From: Lonicera japonica | Lineage: Eukaryota; Streptophyta; Magnoliopsida; Dipsacales; Caprifoliaceae | Length of the DNA stretch: 64,000 nt | Direction of reading: 5' to 3' | Assembly: GCA_021464415.1 (NCBI GenBank) | Contig: CM038466.1 | Span: 35,680,833-35,744,832, forward strand | Shown here: piece after piece, positions 10,890-23,301 of the stretch | How the letters are laid out: each line of letters starts with the position of its first letter | How positions within the stretch are numbered: position 1 is the stretch's first letter | Notes under the pieces: generated by a model | What the model was told of the DNA's origin: nothing | Seen by the model: only the letters and a program-made list of their open reading frames with translations | The model's database searches: none | Program-made: the position numbers and the translations under genes

Positions 10890-12401
10890 AGGTAAGTTCG
10901 TTATCTATCCAAAGACAAATGTGTATATTTTCATCAATAATATTCGGGAGGATAAAGTCATGCTCGCCCCTTGAAATAAAAGGAGTTCCTCCCGGTCTAA
11001 CCATCTAGACACCGCTAGGACCAACTTTTGTCTAAACAAATTTACTTCGTTTAGGTACAAGACATTAAAGTTTTCGAGTTAATTTTTACGCACTTTAATT
11101 AATTTTCATCGACAAATGTTATCTTATCAATTAATTTTCATTGACGAATGTTATCCTATCGCTTGCCAATGGCTCAAAAGCAATAACGCAGAGATATTAT
11201 TTTCAAAGCAATTACGCGAATACTACTCTTAAAACAATAATGTAACTACATTTTTCTCAAAATAATTATGCCTAGTATCAAAGCATACAACAAAATATGA
11301 TATGATAATATTGGCACTGAAAAAACATTTGATAATACTTTATTTTTATTCAATCTTTCCCAACTGAATAAAGTATATGTTAGTCGATTATAAAAAATCG
11401 AGTATAAACTTAATAATACCTTACTCAATTATCAAGAATCAAATATACAAATTTATATTTAGTTCTCAAAAATCGAATAACAAACATTTTACTCTAAAAT
11501 GTCAATATATTTAACCAAAACATATAATATATTTTTTTTTAAAATAATACTAAAATTGACCACAAAATAATTGTTTCATCAATATTGACACCCTAAACGA
11601 AAGTTGTTAAGCTGTTACCACACTTCAATAAAAAGTAGCCCAATTTAGCCCTAAAAAATAGCACATAATACGTGCAGAAGCATATATCTAGTCGGTCCAA
11701 AATGCTGTCCTTCAAACTGCAACAAAAAAAAATTGCCAGGAATGCACTCCATGATGCTAGCATTAAAGGAATTGAAGAGCCAAAACCCTATTCTTACAAG
11801 CCACAAAAAAAAAAAAAAAAAAAAAAAAAGAGAGTGAATTCTAACACGCAGAATAACCTTTAAATTGCAAAAATCAAAGTGCTTAGATAAACAAAAGGTA
11901 AGAGGATTACACACGAGATATATATATCATTGATAATATTCAATTAATTACATTAATATCTCCAAAACATAAGCATATTATCTAATACACTTGTATTTCT
12001 ACAACATATGAAAAGACGTGTTAATTGAGATTAGCATTTAACATTAAACACCAGTATAATATGAATCAACTAGGCCTTTTGCTAGGGCACCAACCAACAC
12101 AATCTTTGCCTGTCTTTACAAAAATAGAAGAGTAGTGTTCCAACTTCCAAGTCTCTTTCTCTCTCTAGAAAACATTTTTCCCCCAAAATAAGAGCCTTTC
12201 TCTTCAATTCTTCACCCCATCATCACATATAAACACTTATATATACTAAAATTCCCCCCTGATAATATTAATATTAATATTTTATATATACAAGAATCTT
12301 TAAATTGTTACCTGCAAAATGAAATTCATTTCTCTCCAATTTTTTTTTCCTTTAATATTAACATGAGAGAAAACAAAAAGGTCCACCAAAACAACCCAAC
12401 T
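10890..12401. other. Intergenic and 3' flank of the CCCH gene
   Basis: AT-rich sequence with no coding region. A run of about 24 A residues lies at about 11805-11829 (poly-T on minus). The last few hundred bases before 12402 must hold the 3' untranslated region of the CCCH gene, which is transcribed leftward; no strong poly(A) signal could be fixed by eye. Confidence 0.5.
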
Positions 12402-13520
12402 TCACTTAACCAGCTCCGAAACCCACCCCACATCCGGATTCTTACCATCACTCGGATCCGGGTCGAACCGATCCAGTGGATTCTCCTTGCTTAGTTTCTC
12501 AAACATCTTCACCCTCAGATCCCTTCCAGACTCGACCCTCTCCATCACCGGATCATCCTCAGACCAAACCCGGTCAAATGGATCCACATACCCGAATCCA
12601 GAACGGGCCACAGCCCGGGTTGGAGTTGTTGGAAGGCTGTAGAAACCGGGTCGGGTCATGGGAACGGGTCTCCTAGGAGATAACCCAGATGAATTAGAAC
12701 CCATTTGCAAACCCCAAGATTTGGGTATGGATTTCACCCTATTCAGGTGTAACTGATGCAAAGAAGCCACTAGTTCATTAACCGAGTTGGAACCCACTGA
12801 CCGACTCAGCGAGTTACCCATCGGAGAAACCGGCGGAGACTCCGCCGGCAGAGAGTCCGTATTCACCGTCGACAGAAAAGACAACCCTTTTGACCTTCTT
12901 GGAGACCCATCGTACGAGTCGGACGAACTCGGGCTCAAAACCCTGAGTTGACTCGCCGTGTGAGCAAAGAAGCAAACCCGGCGAGTGCAGTTAACGCCGT
13001 CCTTGCAAGGCTGCGTACGATAGCGAGCCGGGTGTAGCCAGCACTCGAATACGCCGTGCGCGTACTCGCACGCATCGCCCTTCTTGCAGAACCCCTTGCG
13101 GAAGTCCGGGCACGACGCGCCGGCATAGTGGTACCGGCGGGGATCGCGCCGGCGGGCCTTCTCGCCGGGATGCGCAAAAGGACACTCCGTCCAGTCATGT
13201 GATCTCCCACGTGCACACTTACGTACCTTAAACTCGAACATTCGGAAATTATCGCATGCGTACACGTCCACCGGAAGATCAAACTCCTCCTCCTCATCCT
13301 CCCCGTCCACGTCAGCCTCCACGTCAGCGTTTGACGGTAGGTAACGCTGCAGCGCCGTCATAGCCTCGTTTTGCAAGAAAAGACACAACTCATCGCCGTT
13401 AAAACCCCCCTTGCCGTTAGGACTCAAGGCAAATGACGTATTATCACCTGAACCGTCCGATGTACTCCAAGGAGGAACGAGAACCGTCGGATTAACAAAC
13501 TTCCCTTCTCCGATCATCAT
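12402..13520 (-). CDS. RR-TZF CCCH zinc finger protein (AtTZF2/TZF3-like)
   Basis: Complete intronless gene of 372 codons. An acidic stretch lies at residues 68-79. The plant-specific arginine-rich motif follows at about 88-130 with C102-x5-H108-x4-C113-x3-H117. Next is the tandem zinc finger pair: C137-x7-C145-x5-C151-x3-H155 and C172-x5-C178-x4-C183-x3-H187, 16 residues apart, as in the RR-TZF family. The Ser/Pro-rich tail has a leucine-rich export-like segment (about 248-260) and ends in [11 protein letters not shown], a tail I associate with this family. Family members bind and promote turnover of AU-rich mRNAs, shuttle between nucleus and cytoplasmic granules, and act in ABA, jasmonate and stress responses; that role is inferred. 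Length and domain order look like TZF2/TZF3 of Arabidopsis. The start is the first ATG, with no in-frame alternative upstream. It is much richer in G+C than its surroundings. No host gene neighbours it. Confidence 0.95.
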   Translation of the reverse strand: MMIGEGKFVNPTVLVPPWSTSDGSGDNTSFALSPNGKGGFNGDELCLFLQNEAMTALQRYLPSNADVEADVDGEDEEEEFDLPVDVYACDNFRMFEFKVRKCARGRSHDWTECPFAHPGEKARRRDPRRYHYAGASCPDFRKGFCKKGDACEYAHGVFECWLHPARYRTQPCKDGVNCTRRVCFFAHTASQLRVLSPSSSDSYDGSPRRSKGLSFLSTVNTDSLPAESPPVSPMGNSLSRSVGSNSVNELVASLHQLHLNRVKSIPKSWGLQMGSNSSGLSPRRPVPMTRPGFYSLPTTPTRAVARSGFGYVDPFDRVWSEDDPVMERVESGRDLRVKMFEKLSKENPLDRFDPDPSDGKNPDVGWVSELVK

Positions 13521-13577
13521 ATTTTTTTTCTTCGTGCCTCAACTTCTCTCCGTAAAAAAGTAAAATGGTGGTGTTTG

Positions 13578-13583
13578 TATATA
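13578..13583 (-). promoter_or_regulatory. TATA box of the CCCH gene
   Basis: TATATA (in tgtatataaac on plus) lies 58 bp upstream of the start codon. A start site about 30 bp downstream would give a short leader of about 30 nt. The position and lack of competing boxes make it a good candidate. Confidence 0.6.
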
Positions 13584-13695
13584 AACTACTGGTGAAGTGG
13601 AGATTTAACCGTGGTTAAGTTCATTTAACTGTGGTTAGGTTCAGTATGATAGAATTTAAAGTTACAGCCTAAAAGATGTGAAGCAGTAAAAGAAT

Positions 13696-13703
13696 ACACG
13701 TGT
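13696..13703. promoter_or_regulatory. G-box/ABRE palindrome ACACGTGT
   Basis: Perfect palindrome ACACGTGT about 175 bp upstream of the CCCH start codon. ACGT-core G-box/ABRE elements bind bZIP and bHLH factors and often mediate ABA and stress induction, which matches what is known for this gene family. Function here is inferred. Confidence 0.5.
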
Positions 13704-14696
13704 TTGTTACGCTGGTGTTGAAGTAGTGCGGGTGGGGTAGTTTGATTGGGCTGTGAGGAGGGTTAGATGACGGTACGTTAGTGGAGAATGATAGTTAATA
13801 TTTAAATAATAAACTGACGCCCGTAGAGTTCCAAAGGCGGTGGACCGTCAAATACGCAATGATAATAATAATGAGTGTGTACGTATGTAGGTATAGAGAG
13901 AAAGGGATAAGGGGAGGTGTTTAAAAATAACCTATGGGCCGGGTCTTATGTGTATGAGGTTAATTTTTGCGCATTTTAATTATAGATAAGTAAAAAAGTT
14001 AATTATTGTTGAGTTTTGTTAAAAATATTTGAAAAATATATTTAAATATTTTTTTTAAGTAAATGTAATTTAAAGAGTTAAAAATTGTATTTTAAAAGCA
14101 CTCTAATATTTTAATTATTCACTATATTTTTCATTCATGTTACTACTGCGTTACTTTATGACGACTTCGTTTTTATTTTGTTAATCTAACACAACTTTAA
14201 TTTGTTAATGCAACGTGACTTTAAAGGTAGTATAAAACAAACTTGTGTACATCTAACGCATGTGTGTGATCAAACACTTTTTGATTGACAATGCATATAT
14301 AATTGAACTGTTACAAATTTTAACATATGGTTAAATATTTATATAAATATTATTAATTATGAATGCAAATAGCATGCTGTGATATTTTTTTTTCATATTC
14401 TTATATCGGACTAAAAATAGTACTTGTGTAAAATTTTGACGCATTAGGTATTGTTTAATTTTTGTTTGTTGAATTGTTTATTAGAGAATTTTTTTTTCAA
14501 AATAAAGCCAAAAACACGTTCAAAGCACTTTAATTTAATCGCACTAATCTCTAATTCTTCTCTATAAATTCAACTAATCAAGAATTTCTTCATCCAAAAA
14601 AGACACATTGCACCCAAAACATAAATATTCATGCTTTAAACCCAAAGAATATATGAAAGGAGATATGATAGATGCTCATGTTCTTTTCTCCCTTTT

Positions 14697-14812
14697 TTTC
14701 AATTAGGGTGCCTTAACTATGCGAATGCTTTTACAAAATTAAAATTTAAATACGTGTGTCTAAAAAAAGAGTGTTTAAATTAATTTTTTAGGGTGCTTTT
14801 ACCAGCACTTAT
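14697..14812. mobile_element. Fragment of the Mutator-like MITE family
   Basis: The phrases attagggtgcc and agggtgcttttaccagcactt resemble the end region of the element at 1633-2343 (reverse complement of its left part). Only one end is recognisable and no duplication was found, so this is a truncated copy. Confidence 0.5.
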
Positions 14813-15400
14813 TTTTATTTGTAAAAAGTATTGATTGTTGGTTGTTAAAATTTTTATTAAATTTTGTTTTGAAGAGTTATATTATATATTTTTAATGTTA
14901 TATATTATTTAAATAATAAATATAATTATTCTAGAAATAATGTCACATATGAATATTAATACACTAATTAAATCGTTTTACAGTTTAGAATCTATCAGAA
15001 AATTTAAATATGTTATTTTTATTGCCAAAGTAATCATACATTTGTAAGATTATAATATTGCTTTCAGAAGTTGTAACGTAAACTTATAAAATTGTAAATT
15101 ATTTAGGCAAAAATCATTATTATTTTGACAGTAATCAACCCTTTAAATAAATTGACTTTAAAGTACAAAAAAAATGTCACTAAATGTTGTACTAATGAGT
15201 TAGAGGAATTATTTGGAGTGATAATAACCATATCTTTTATCTTGACTACTCATATTGATAAAACAATTATCTCTTTAACATAGAATAATATTGCTTTAAG
15301 AAGTGGTAATACATGCTTTTAATGTTGTGCATTACTCTATGAATAAGCATAATTACTTTGGCAATAATACCACATTTTATCTTTTAATATTTGGGATTTA

Positions 15401-15677
15401 GGTTTTGTTTGATAACTAGATGGAAACTCATAACAAAAACAATTTATATTTGTCAGATGTTGAAAAATGAGTTAAGTGACGTGATGAGATATTTTAAATT
15501 TCATTTGTTTGTATGAATAGATATTATTCATCCTTTTTAATTTTTTATGAAAAATTTTATTTCTCCAAATTCAAAAGAATTTTTTTTATGAAAAAAAGTA
15601 AAAAGTAAAAGAGCATCACCACATTACTCGACTCTTTTTATGAATAGATATTTGCTTCATTTTGTCACCCAAATAAA
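15401..15677. mobile_element. Diverged Tourist-like MITE
   Basis: Flanked by TTA at 15398-15400 and 15678-15680. The left end ggttttgtttgataactaga and the internal phrases gttgaaaaatgagttaag, cgtgatgagatatt and catcaccacattactcgac match the layout of the elements at 58883-59190 and 61118-61419. The right end is badly eroded. Confidence 0.5.
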
Positions 15678-16483
15678 TTAAGGGGCTTTTTGTTTTTAGT
15701 CCAAAATATTTCAATTATTCTTTATTCAACCCAATACGTTTTAAAAGTAGTTATTAGCCCAAACGTATGGATAATTACAAATTTTATTATTTTTTAATAT
15801 TTTTTATGCCTTTTAAAAATTATTACATATTTCTAATGATACCCTTTTTAGATTTTTTTATTCAAATTTATTATATAACTAATTTTTAAGCTTTGCTAAA
15901 ATCTAGGGAGTTTCAATTTTGGAATTCAAATATACATAATATATATAATCTAAATTTTATAACTTTTCTGCTATAATTAATGAGATCTTAAGTAATTACC
16001 GAACTAGTTTTTAGGCCCGCTAAAATATGAAGAATTTTTTAAGGAATTTATAGGATTTTTTAATACAAATATACAAATAACGTATATATAATTTAAAATT
16101 TATAACTTATATACTAAAATTAATGAGATTGTAAGTAATTAAGTAATGTTGTAATACATAGATATATTGGGTTACATTGTACAAAAAGGGCAAACATATT
16201 TCAAGTGACATAAAATTATATTATGAAGGGAATGGACGTGCACCTTATAATATGACTGACATCATAGATGATGAGATATATTATGACTTTGATGAGATAA
16301 CAAAAGTTACAAATATTCTATTTAAACATATTAAAAGAGTAAGTATTGCATGCCTAATATATCTAAGGTCATTTATATATGAAAGGGTTTAACAAAGTAT
16401 GTAGATATACTAAGGCGTAAATAAGGCAAAACTCGTGTGGTGGCATACGTGAATAAAATAGAAACATAATCAAGCAATAAAGT

Positions 16484-16488
16484 TTTTA
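16484..16488. repeat. Target site duplication of outer copia element (TTTTA)
   Basis: Five bases TTTTA immediately outside the left LTR; the same five lie at 38575-38579 immediately outside the other LTR, 22 kb away. They show that the two LTRs belong to one insertion. Confidence 0.8.
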
Positions 16489-16732
16489 TGTTGAAATAAT
16501 AGAGAGGAGAATAAGAGAAATTTTATTATTCAACTGATATTTAATATGGGTAGTAGTTAACTTTATTTGTATTAAGAGTTAACCTCCTTACTTCTATACA
16601 AAATTAATGTGGGACAAGTTACACTATATATACTATGAGGTAATCTCCTCATTCATACCACAATTTTAATGTGGGACAAAATGCATTTTATAATATTACT
16701 TATGGACATCCATATATCAATATTTTACAACA
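16489..16732 (-). repeat. 3' LTR of outer copia element
   Basis: Starts TGTTGTAAAATATTG and ends TTATTTCAACA on minus, with TG...CA termini. A TATA-like AGTATATATAGTG lies inside. Immediately upstream on minus, the purine-rich ggatccaatgaggag-like stretch (plus 16733-16748) fits a polypurine tract. About nine in ten bases match the LTR at 38328-38574 by eye. Confidence 0.85.
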
Positions 16733-16999
16733 CTCCTCATTGGATCTCCATTATGCCACAATTCATGACAGTTGCCTCATTAAAACTTTCCTAAGAAAAA
16801 ATCTAGTGGAAAAAAACCAAAGCGAAGGAAAAAGAGTACAACATTCTTCTGAATCATTGAACCGGCATCAAATGCACAATATGCTGTCTCGTTAAAACCT
16901 TTACTAGAAAAACCCAATAGGACAAAACCTAATTAAAGGAAAAAGAGTACAGCGTACAAATATTAGGTAATATACTTCAAGATACTCCCTTTAATTATT

Positions 17000-19200
17000 T
17001 ACTCCCCTCTCATGACAACAATTACATTTAATTTGATAATTAAGTCAAATCACAACAATCTCATAAACTAATTTCTGAAATATCAACTTCAACAATCATC
17101 TCATGAGCAAACTCTACTAAATTGTGTTCTTCTAATACTCATTTGAAATATATCTTATACTTGTTAACTTGAAACTTTCTTGAAAATGTGCAATACACGC
17201 TACATTGTATTCATAGATAATGCTCGAAACATCTGTAGTAGAAAAAGACCAACAAGAACTACGAATATACTGAAGTAAATATCTCAATCATATATATCTC
17301 CGATTAGCTTTATAAAGAGCTAGAATTTCAAAGTGATTAGAAAAATTGCCACTAAAATTTGTATATTATATCACTAAGAAATATCAAATATTGACTGTAG
17401 TTAAGATCATACCATATAATAATCAAAAAGATATTCTGAATCAGCATAACTTATCAACTTAGAACCATAAGAGTTATGTGCATAAAATAAAATTAGCGGT
17501 TCCTCGTGAATATCCGATGATATGTTTAATACATATCTGATGTCGTTTAGTTGGTGATAAGCTATATATACATTGAGTAAGTAAAGAAAGAAGGAAATGT
17601 TTAGTTTAGTGCATTGTGATAAGTACCAACTGCACTTAAATATAGTACTTCGGGACTAATATTTCTTTATCTTCTTCTTTAAGACGGTATGAATTTTCAT
17701 ATAGACTAGACAATCTTGGGAATCCTCGGCGGTTTTACCTTATCCATAAGTGCATCTCTCAATCTACAGGTCAAGAAAAAATTTCATTTTTCCAATGCAT
17801 TTTATTTTAAATTCCTTCATCAAATAGTTAGCAGTTTTCTCAAACTCTTCAAGAGTCTCGATTAGTGTATCCACATATACTGCTACTATTGAAAATCATT
17901 TTTGATGATTCATTTGTAAATACATATGGCAAATGGGATTGTTTCTATTTCATTCCTTAGACAAATCTTTGTTAAGACGATTGTATCGCATTCTTCTGGA
18001 ATGGATTTGTATCGCATTCTTAGCATCTTAGTTGTATCGAGTACATACTCTTCAACTTTGCTTTAGGCAAAGTTAATCCTTCTAGGATTTTCACATAAAT
18101 ATTATAGTCTATGTCCCCGAATAAATTAATAGTTTCAACATAATTGAGTCTCATATATAATATTTCAACAATTGCTAAGCTAATTATCAAATATTTAAAA
18201 TTTATATATTGATCCATAATCAGGGGAATACAATGCTTATAATAAATCCCAATTTTTTGCAGAAAACTTTGTGCCACAAGTTATACCTTTTGTCTCGTGA
18301 TTTTATTATTATAATTTAATTTTCTTACGAATACCCATTTGTAACAAAAAAGGTTAATATCTATTTGGGATTTGTATTATAGGTCCAAATATACCATGTT
18401 CATTTAAAGACTCCAATTCTGCCTTAATGGCAATATCTCATTTAACCAATTTTTTTCTTTGTTAACATTTATTTATTGTACGTGGTTATATATCATTATT
18501 ATCATTGCCCTTTGATATTTCAGTAACTACTGTATATGCAAATAAGTCATTGGTAACATTTTATTTTTATTCCACATCTATCTTATTAAATATTGATATC
18601 TCTTTATTATTTGGTATCAATGCCTCTTCAGGGACTTATGTAGTCTCTTTAGGGACTTGCGTCTATTTCAAGACAATGAACTTTTCTGGGGCCTTAAAGA
18701 GAGTTAATTTTCCCATAACTTTTTCTTGTGTGAGATGGGAAACCTCTTCAGGAGTGTTCTTAGGGCATGATTACTCAGACTTCCTTTTCTAGGGAGCTGA
18801 ATCTTTGGAACCTATAGGTTTGCTACGCTTCTGGTGTGGTACAGATTCATTAACTGTCATATTTTGAAATTGTCCTGTAAGGACACTAATTATGGCAGAT
18901 GCATTTATAGCTAGCACATGTAACTTTGTTATATTTTACTGCATCATTAAATCAATCGGTAATGTGTTTGTAATTTCTTGCAAAATACTATTCTCCGTAC
19001 CTTCTCATATTGTGATGTACGTGGGTCTAGATGAGACATAGTGAGATTTTTCCACTATAATTCTCGCAGTTCTTCTAGAACGGCTAGTTCTGCAGGAATT
19101 TTCTTATCTCCTCCTAACGACGGGAATACTTTATCATCAAAGTGATAATTTACAAAACGTGCAGTAAACACATCTCCTTTTATTGGTTATAAATATGGAA
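17000..19200 (-). pseudogene. Copia pol remnant (RT region) of outer element
   Basis: Read on minus, a conserved copia phrase HFDDKVFPSLGGDKKIPAE lies at about 19143-19087, the usual linker before reverse transcriptase. At 18277-18020 an eroded RT N-terminal half is visible (AQSF, then FKYLIISLAIVEILYMRL and DIYVKILEG-type residues). Beyond it, frames are broken by many stops and shifts, and RNase H is not clearly readable. The 3' untranslated part (16733-16960) has the cattaaaa and ggaaaaagagtaca phrases repeated twice. Nothing here can code for an active protein. Plus-strand open frames such as 18505-18792 are antisense artefacts. Confidence 0.75.
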
Positions 19201-20355
19201 CAATTGAAAATGAATCAAAGTATATGTGAATAACATAACTAACTTTAGGTAAATTAAATTTAATAGTTGTGTTTTTGAATTCGCATAATAAGCTTGTTAA
19301 AAAAAATAAGTCCTAAGTTAAGTTTTACAATGTTGGTTAATAAACTTGCAAAAATAATATATAGTATAATGAAGAAAATGTACATATCAATATGTGTTTA
19401 TACTCTTGGAGGATCTATAAAGACATAAATATCATTTTACGTTCTTTCAAAAAAATGTCAATCCACAAAAAAATTTAAATAAAACAATTTAATAACAAGT
19501 TTACCTTTACAAATACATGGTAGAAAAAAAATACACATTTAGTATAATAAATACTTAATTTGTCAATTGGTACCCTTAGGAGTTGTTTATTTTTTTTTTT
19601 AATATGGTACTTCTAAAACGCCTACCTATCATGTAAAGAGTTGAGATTTTGGAGATAACTAAAATTTTGGATTTTTAGCTCGGCTTGAGTTTCTGACTCA
19701 TAGTAGAGAGTGATTCAACACTAAAAAGTGTTGTATAATAAAATTCCGATGAGAAAATACTTAATTTTTCTAGTGGGAGTTTCTGACTTTTAACATTAGT
19801 AATGATGCACAGTGTTGTGTAATAGAGACCCAAGGAGAAAGTAATAATGATTCTAGTGTGAGTTTCTGGCTCCCAACACTAGTTAATAATGCATAGTTAT
19901 TCATTGTTACCTTAACTGTTTATTTCAATATATACTCATTAAAGCCAAGCAAATTTCTTCGAGAGCTGCTTGATAATAATAATATTTAATGAATATGTTG
20001 GTACTATTTGGTAACATTATATAGGCTTTTCTCGAGTCTTCAATCTTTTGTATAAGTCTAGCTATAATGGATACTTTGTGTGTATAAACCACCAACTCAA
20101 AAAAAAATTGGTTTTTCAACAATAGTATATGATATGACACTATTTGAAAAATTTATTATGTAATCCATAATTCATACCTTTAAATAAGATAATCGTAAAT
20201 AAATGATATTTAAGATCTTCTAGACCTAGATTGGTTTTTCTCTCACCTTCTCACAAAAAACTTTTTTATCAAGATGAATGCAATTAGGAACTTTATAAAA
20301 ATAATTTTATGCTCCCCCGATTCAACATGATTGTCTCCAAATCATTAATAAAAGT
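19201..20355. other. Eroded interior of outer copia element
   Basis: Should correspond to integrase/gag of the outer element but no such motif survives. A short phrase (gagtttctgactc, then aacacta and tgttgtataatag) recurs about three times between 19680 and 19890, a degenerate tandem repeat. The minus frame at 19925-20140 has no domain. Confidence 0.45.
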
Positions 20356-21750
20356 TATAGGTCAGAAATACCCTAAGGGGGGGGGGATGAATAGGGCTTT
20401 TAAAACTAAATCGGATTTTAAAAATCGTTTTAAAAATAATTAAAGTCTGTATCAAGGAATTAAATAAAACACTTAAGAAATTTCAATCTCAAAGTAAGTA
20501 TGGCAATACACAATAAAACTAGAGATAGAAATATTGAACCGATAGAAGTCAAAGACTTTTTGTCCACATGGTTCAGCTTGTTAGCCCCTAATTCCGCGCT
20601 TGGTTAGTTCCCCGAGAATTTTCACTAATACCGATCTTCTTCCGGGTGAAGCAAACCTCTAAAAGTGTATTCTACTCACACACTCTTACAAGTATTGAAT
20701 CACTCTCAATACTCACACAAGAATTCATTCTTGCTAATCTATGAGATACACCTCTCACAAATATGATTTGAATAAGTTTTGGTGGCTAACATCAATGTAC
20801 AATAGCTCTTAAGTGTTTGAGGAATTATAAATGAAACTCACACTAAGAGATATCAACATTGATCAATAAATAAGCTCAAATGTGAAGAGTATGATCAATG
20901 CAATAGCTTGTATACTTGAATAATAAGGATATAACAAAAATGAGTTTGTATGATCATTCAAGTGTGTAAAAGTGTGTCTAAGACCTCATATAAATAGCTT
21001 GTGAAAGGATATGGCCGTTTAAAGTGGTTACAAGGAGTTATGGGTCAAAACTAGACATTTACCAACTTTCCAACGGCTAGTTTTTGGCTTGGTAGTCGAC
21101 TCACCTAAGGACCATGTAGTCGACTACATGCTTTTGGAATTCTTCCACAAGCCAAACCTCAAATCAACCAAACTCTTGGGGAATGTTCTAGAGGATATTC
21201 TAAGCATATTGGAGTTGGTTTTGAACATAAAATCAATCGGATAAATTAGATACGATTTTTACAAGAAAACCAGTTTATGTGAAATAGTTTTGTAAATGAG
21301 GTTCAATTCAAACTTTGATTTTGAAAGTGTTTGAATGCCACGAATGATACATAATCATGGTTGAGCTTAGTTTGAGATCAATAGTAATATCTTTACAAAA
21401 AGCTAAGTACTCACTTAATTAATAAAATAAAGTATCTAAAAAAAACCCGCCCCAAAGCGGGTCTTCAAGGTTTTTTTGGAGCTTGTTTGAGTTTCTTTGT
21501 ACTTCTTCTTGAATGCACTATATTTTTTCATCTTGATGCATAATGTCTTGAATACATGTGAGAGTTGAGAGGATCTCTTGAAGAGGTGAGAATCTTGATA
21601 TTGGTTACAGTTTTGGTCCTCGAGATGCTTTGGGAATCCAATGGAGCTTGTTAAAAAGATTTATGCTAAATACATTTAAGACACATGTTAAATACACATG
21701 ATTAATCTTTTGTCATTATCAAAATTAGATTTAGACCTTTTAGGTCAACA
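20356..21750 (-). repeat. 3' LTR of SIRE-type element (complete)
   Basis: 1395 bp. On minus it starts TGTTGACCTAAAAGGTC and ends ...GACCTATA (the expected CA is mutated to TA). A TATA-type TATTTATATGAGG lies at about 20986-20999. It shares about 920 bp with the truncated 5' LTR at roughly 92 percent identity by eye, with transitions prominent. It contains a hairpin followed by T residues (21444-21466). Confidence 0.88.
21444..21466 (-). other. GC hairpin plus T-run inside the SIRE LTR
   Basis: Read on minus: gacccgctttggggcgggt followed by eight T residues. The stem ACCCGC/GCGGGT is perfect with a short loop. It looks like an intrinsic terminator but sits in a plant LTR, where a role in transcript 3'-end formation or packaging can only be guessed. 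Confidence 0.6.
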
Positions 21751-21766
21751 TTCTCCCCCTTTTTGA
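21751..21766 (-). promoter_or_regulatory. Polypurine tract of SIRE-type element
   Basis: CAAAAAGGGGGAGAA on minus, directly before the 3' LTR start TGTTGACC. This tract primes plus-strand DNA synthesis in LTR retrotransposons. Confidence 0.85.
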
Positions 21767-22150
21767 TGATGACAATAAATTAATGTGTGTTATCAATAAA
21801 AGATAATGATTTAAAAGGCAATTTTTAAACGATAAATATGTTCCCCCTCAATATATGCATATACGTAAAAATTGAGAATGATAGGAATTATAAGCACAAT
21901 CAAGCACCAACAATAATAACTTAATATATTATCAAAACATTAGCGTTAAAAGTAAATTAAAGCATCCAAGTCAAACCAAAACGCTACAACGAGATAAGAT
22001 AGTTTAAACTTGAAATAAAAATACTAAATAATACTAACATATATAAGTAGTCAAAGTCCTAAGAGTGTGTACCATTATCACTCTTAAACTTGGCCTAAAA
22101 ACTCACACACACATTACTTCTCCCTCTTTGAAATCATCAAAAATAAGTAA

Positions 22151-23301
22151 TCACTCTTGAGGTGGCGGTGGAGGTGGATCCCATGGTTGCCAACCCGAAA
22201 AGATATAGTCCGGATGATAATGTTGAAAGGCCGTCTTGATTCGATTAAACCGTTGATGCATCTCTTGACGTGTGTTGGCCATTTGAATAGATAAATCGTT
22301 AATGGCATCCATAAGTTGATCTTGGCGATGACGACCCCTTTGATGTCGTGGAGAAGGAGGGGCCTGTTCATATGCTTGTTCTTCTTCATCCCCTTCTTCT
22401 TCATCGCTAGCCTCTACGTCATTTGGATCATTGAAATCCATCGTCCAATTGTCTAGGTGGTAGTGCATTTGATGAAGCTTCCTTTCGGTGTATAGCTCAT
22501 GTTCGGTCGGTTTCCTTGAATCGGTTTCATCATCAAGTGGAATATCATAAAATTTAAATAAGCGCGTAAGAGCCATACCGTAACTGAGGCCTCGAGCCGA
22601 ATGAGACATAATATCTATGAAGTTGTCAAAGATTAAGCTAGCATAATCAAGCTTGTAGTTGCTAGCAATGGCCCAAGTGAGGAAAATGTCATAGTTTGTG
22701 ACATTAGAATAACTACCACTACGAGGAGTAATGCAATGTGTGATGATATGGTGGATTAGTCTAGCATGTAAAGTAAGCATGGAACAATTATAAGAATTAT
22801 TTATCCTATTTTGATGGCGCCCCTTCAAGAGTGGTTTAAGTGCGTCGTAACGGGTGTATCTAAACAAAGTGTCATAATTGTTAGAGACAATAGTTGTGTC
22901 ATGATGATTAATCCAAAAAATTTATGCAAGAATGTCATTGGAAAAGGTGATGAATCTACCTTTTAGATACGTTCTCAAAAAAGAGGTATCGGCTACCCCA
23001 TCGTCATCTAGAGGGTGATGCAAGTTAGCATAAAATAGACGTACCAAACGCGGATAAATGCTTTCTTTGATATCCAAAAAATCCACAATTCTTTATTGAT
23101 GAAAAACATTTGAGATACGCAAGCCATTCTCCGAAAATAGAGTGCGATTGAATTGTTTATCTTTTACAATGTCTCGGTTGATGAATCCAAGTTGAAACGA
23201 GCTTCTAGCGAGGCATTGATAAAGAGGGGTGGTCCTTGTTGTGGTGGAGATTTTGATTCTTGTACGCGTCGTCTAGTGGATCGTCTAGAGCTTGAAGCCA
23301 T
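22151..23301 (-). pseudogene. Env-like third ORF of SIRE-type element (broken)
   Basis: Lies between RNase H and the 3' LTR on the coding strand. A start at 23301 opens about 43 codons with a basic N-terminus (MASSSRRSTRR). A frameshift follows, then two in-frame stops. The last 238 codons (22867-22151) are open. They carry a segment typical of the plant retroelement/transposon-associated family sometimes labelled Transposase_32 or putative plant transposon protein (LTLHARLIHHIITHCI, then SYGMALTRLF), an acidic linker (DEEEGDEEEQ), a basic patch and a proline-rich tail. In SIRE-type elements this position is called env-like; the function is unproven and I see no clear signal peptide or transmembrane segment in the open part. 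Family naming is from memory of the motif and should be treated as inference. Confidence 0.75.

Larger units (their letters stand above)
13925..16488. other. Intergenic with transposon relics
   Basis: AT-rich, no gene recognised. Contains a worn end of the Mutator-like MITE family (about 14697-14812) and a diverged Tourist-like element (15401-15677), both listed separately. The plus-strand frame at 16177-16392 has no recognisable domain and is not called. Confidence 0.45.

Noticed and set aside
12476..13297. Open frames overlapping the CCCH gene (12476-12676 plus; 12935-13297 and 12991-13185 minus)
   Set aside because: GC-rich codons of the real gene create long frames by chance; none has a domain and all overlap the zinc-finger coding frame.
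16177..16392. 71-codon plus-strand frame as a small gene
   Set aside because: Composition follows the AT-rich background, there is no motif, and it abuts a retroelement LTR.
21444..21466. Bacterial rho-independent terminator
   Set aside because: It lies within a plant LTR; the organism is a plant, so it is listed only as a hairpin.
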